DNA of 6,900 nt from an uncultured Allobaculum sp. (GTDB lineage Bacteria; Bacillota_I; Bacilli_A; Erysipelotrichales; Erysipelotrichaceae): positions 1 through 6,900 of the forward strand of contig CAOKFJ010000095.1 of assembly GCA_948467695.1 (NCBI GenBank), read 5' to 3'. The notes under the pieces were generated by a model that was not told the origin of the DNA, ran no database searches, and saw nothing but the letters and a program-made list of their open reading frames with translations. The translations under genes were made by a program, and so were the position numbers. Position 1 is the first letter of the stretch; every line of letters begins with the position of its first letter. This document shows, in pieces, positions 5,379 to 6,900 of the stretch.

Positions 5379-5963
5379 ATGAACGGAATAACGATTTTGA
5401 TTATGAGCGCGGCGCTGGCGATGGATGCTTTTGCGGTATCGATCTGCAAAGGACTGGCGATGAAAAAAGCATCCGCCAAAGCGATGATCAGCTGCGCGCT
5501 GTGGTTTGGGATTTTTCAGGGAGCGATGCCCGTTATTGGCTATTTTCTCGGCTCGCTGGTTGTCGGCAGCATTGAAACGTATTCAAGCTGGATTGCCTTC
5601 GGTCTGCTCGCGCTGATCGGCGTGAACATGATTCGCGAGGCGGGAGAAGAAGAGGATGTTGATTCCTCGCTCAAGCCAATGGAGATGTTTGTGCTGGCTA
5701 TCGCGACATCTATTGATGCGCTCGCGGTTGGCGTGTCCTTTTCAATGGCGCCAGTCAATATGATCGCTTCGCTCTCGCCTCTGGCAAATACAATGCTTGC
5801 CTGTCTGGAGATAGCGGTCGTCACTGGTATCTTCTGCGCGGCAGGTGTGCGCATCGGTTCGCTTGCCGGAGCGAAATTTCAGAAACGAGCGAAGCTTGCC
5901 GGCGGTATTGTCCTGATTCTTATTGGTCTGCGCATCCTGCTTTCCCATTACGGAGTCCTGTAA
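5379..5963 (+). CDS. mntP: Manganese efflux pump MntP
   Basis: A 194-residue membrane protein of the MntP (DUF204) family, which exports Mn2+ from the cytoplasm. Six hydrophobic segments are visible, at about 4-24, 36-58, 69-87, 104-123, 136-157 and 172-189. They form two related halves with the conserved acidic motifs MDAFAVSI (Asp16) and SIDALAVGVS (Asp113). The C-terminal GGIVLILIGLRILLSH end is typical, as is the overall length. The start at 5379 has only a weak purine-rich site (about 5366-5375), so translation may rely partly on coupling. No promoter or terminator separates it from the HAD gene. I see neither a manganese riboswitch nor an obvious MntR site, so its control is unclear. 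Confidence 0.94.
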   Translation: MNGITILIMSAALAMDAFAVSICKGLAMKKASAKAMISCALWFGIFQGAMPVIGYFLGSLVVGSIETYSSWIAFGLLALIGVNMIREAGEEEDVDSSLKPMEMFVLAIATSIDALAVGVSFSMAPVNMIASLSPLANTMLACLEIAVVTGIFCAAGVRIGSLAGAKFQKRAKLAGGIVLILIGLRILLSHYGVL

Positions 5964-5992
5964 GTGAAAATGAATCACCTTGGTTTCGAATA

Positions 5993-6012
5993 AAGATGAA
6001 TCAATTCATCTT
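5993..6012. repeat. Inverted repeat after mntP
   Basis: AAGATGAA (5993-6000) and TTCATCTT (6005-6012) form a perfect 8-bp stem with a TCAA loop. It lies 29 bases after the mntP stop codon. The stem is A/T-rich and no T tract follows on the plus strand, so termination would be weak. It may be a poor terminator for the HAD-mntP unit or an operator for the nitroreductase gene. The octamer ATGAATCA in it (5996-6003) also occurs at 5970-5977. Confidence 0.45.
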
Positions 6013-6065
6013 CAAAGCACTACATCTTGTATAGAAAATCACAACGTTAATCCAAATCTATGTTT

Positions 6066-6093
6066 TTGAACGGTACAATGTAGTCAACATAAT
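6066..6093 (+). promoter_or_regulatory. Promoter of the nitroreductase gene
   Basis: TTGAAC (6066-6071, 4 of 6 to consensus), a 16-base spacer and CATAAT (6088-6093, 5 of 6) form a sigma-A type promoter. Transcription would start near 6100, leaving a leader of under 20 bases that is almost entirely the ribosome binding site. A nearby TACAAT (6074-6079) is a possible second -10 but lacks a fitting -35. Confidence 0.55.
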
Positions 6094-6116
6094 TTAATGT
6101 GAAAGGAGATAAGAAG

Positions 6117-6656
6117 ATGGAATTCAACGACGTTCTGCCCTCCAGAAGAAGCATTCGCCGATACACAAATGAACCGGTCCAAAAAGATCAGATCATTGCG
6201 GTGCTTAAAGCGGCATCGCTTGCGCCCAGCTGGAAAAATTCCCAGTGTGCACGCTGGTATGTCATCACCGATCCGAAAAAACTCGCGGAGATTAAAGAAC
6301 ATGCGCTGCCTGAATTCAATGCGCGCAATACAGCAAACGCGCCATGTCTGATTGTTGCCGGATTTGAAGAAGGCAAAAGCGGAATGGGCGCGGATGGAGA
6401 GTTTGCCAACGAAATCAAAGACGGATGGTCATATTATGATCTTGGTCTCGCTACAGAAAACCTCTGCCTTGAAGCAGCGCGCCTGGGGCTGGGCACACTG
6501 ATCATGGGCATTCGCGATGAAGCACAGCTTCGAAATCGTCTGGCTGTTCCTGAGCATGTGCGCATTGTTTCGGTTGTTTCTCTGGGACATCCCGATATCG
6601 ATCCCTCAATGCCCATGCGCCTTGAACTGGACAAAACATGCGTTTTCTTTGAATAG
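6117..6656 (+). CDS. Nitroreductase-family flavoprotein
   Basis: A 179-residue FMN-dependent oxidoreductase of the nitroreductase superfamily, usually a cytosolic homodimer using NAD(P)H. Seen in the sequence: the N-terminal SRRSIRRY phosphate-binding motif (residues 9-16), APSWKNSQ (36-43) near the flavin, the helix DLGLATENLCLEAARLGLGT (108-127), and a C-terminal SLGHPDIDPSMPMR segment (155-168). The length is normal for the short members of the family. The start at 6117 has AAAGGAGA (6102-6109) seven bases upstream; the frame extends to a GTG at 6099, but that is upstream of the ribosome binding site. It has its own promoter and is followed by a strong terminator, so it is probably monocistronic. 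Electron acceptor (nitro compound, quinone, flavin or other) cannot be told. Confidence 0.93.
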   Translation: MEFNDVLPSRRSIRRYTNEPVQKDQIIAVLKAASLAPSWKNSQCARWYVITDPKKLAEIKEHALPEFNARNTANAPCLIVAGFEEGKSGMGADGEFANEIKDGWSYYDLGLATENLCLEAARLGLGTLIMGIRDEAQLRNRLAVPEHVRIVSVVSLGHPDIDPSMPMRLELDKTCVFFE

Positions 6657-6717
6657 ATGACGGCTTGAAAAAGAAACGCACAATTCAGCACAGCTTTAAA
6701 AGAAAAAATGATCAAAG

Positions 6718-6753
6718 CGGCAGTCAGCCACGCATGCGATGCCTGAACTGCCG
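6718..6753. repeat. Bulged hairpin after the nitroreductase gene
   Basis: CGGCAGT (6718-6724) pairs with ACTGCCG (6747-6753), then CAG (6725-6727) with CTG (6743-6745) after a one-base bulge. An inner GCAT/ATGC pair of arms (6732-6735, 6739-6742) closes a 3-base loop. On the minus strand it is followed by CTTTGATCATTTTTT, where the T run is too far for a standard terminator. It may be the 3' end structure of the nitroreductase mRNA. Confidence 0.45.
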
Positions 6754-6776
6754 AAAACTCGCAAAAGAGGATAAAG

Positions 6777-6840
6777 AAAAGAAGCCAATCCTGATATCTG
6801 CGCCTACAGATGAATGAGGATTGGCTTCTTTTTACTTTTG
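6777..6840. terminator. Strong, probably bidirectional terminator
   Basis: A perfect 16-bp stem (6777-6792 with 6817-6832) contains AGCCAATCCT/AGGATTGGCT. A second small stem, ATCTG/CAGAT (6796-6800, 6807-6811), sits inside its loop. The plus strand continues into TTACTTTT, and the minus strand into TTTTCTTTAT, so it can end transcripts from either side. It closes the nitroreductase unit and suggests a convergent gene beyond the right edge. Confidence 0.85.
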
Positions 6841-6900
6841 GGAGATCGTAATCATTTGATATTCCCCCGGGATTGAAGTTCAAAATTATAGATCCATAAA

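Noticed and set aside
4382..5479. Long minus-strand open frame (365 codons) opposite the HAD gene
   Set aside because: The plus strand has all HAD motifs and a good start; the opposite frame shows no family features and runs into mntP.
6027..6044. TTGT-N10-ACAA as a third site of the Crp/Fnr-like palindrome
   Set aside because: The spacing of 10 differs from the N6 and N7 of the other two, and the arms do not extend.
6434..6883. Minus-strand 149-codon frame at the right end
   Set aside because: It overlaps the nitroreductase gene and the terminator and has no family features.
6852..6900. C-terminal end of a convergent gene at the right edge
   Set aside because: A minus-strand frame is open to the edge and stops at 6852-6854, and the bidirectional terminator would fit, but 15 residues are too few to support a call.

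Overview
The window looks like chromosome of a low-to-middle-GC Firmicute (Bacillota). Signs of this are strong AGGAGG-type ribosome binding sites, TTGACA/TATAAT-like promoters, rho-independent terminators, tRNA genes with an encoded CCA, and the families present: Crp/Fnr, DUF438-hemerythrin, Cof-type HAD, MntP and nitroreductase. An Erysipelotrichia-like host would fit, but that is a guess; nothing here fixes the taxon. I see no insertion sequence, prophage, CRISPR array or rRNA.

Left part (1-3400): a minus-strand two-cupin protein (283-942) is divergent from a plus-strand Crp/Fnr regulator (1164-1825). The regulator is broken: 7 bases appear to be missing inside the HTH recognition helix, and its last 24 codons lie intact in another frame. 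Convergent with it is a 511-residue minus-strand protein (1855-3390) with DUF1858, DUF438, hemerythrin-like and PAS regions. Palindromes with TTGT...ACAA ends lie in the cupin/crp intergenic region and upstream of the DUF438 gene. The simplest reading is a small redox or nitrosative-stress sensing group whose local regulator is damaged in this sequence.

Middle (3500-4357): two identical minus-strand tRNA-Asn(GUU) genes sit in tandem with a 242-bp period. Each has its own promoter and terminator, so the whole cassette was duplicated. The flanks have diverged, and two of the three changed terminator stem pairs are compensatory. A gene-poor stretch of about 390 bases follows. It holds a doubtful decayed reading frame and a strong hairpin placed like a minus-strand terminator just before the next gene.

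Right part (4358-6900): a Cof-type HAD phosphatase and the manganese exporter MntP are probably co-transcribed (61-bp gap). A nitroreductase-family flavoprotein follows with its own promoter. Two stem-loops follow it, the second a strong and probably bidirectional terminator at 6777-6840. The last 60 bases hold no supportable gene.
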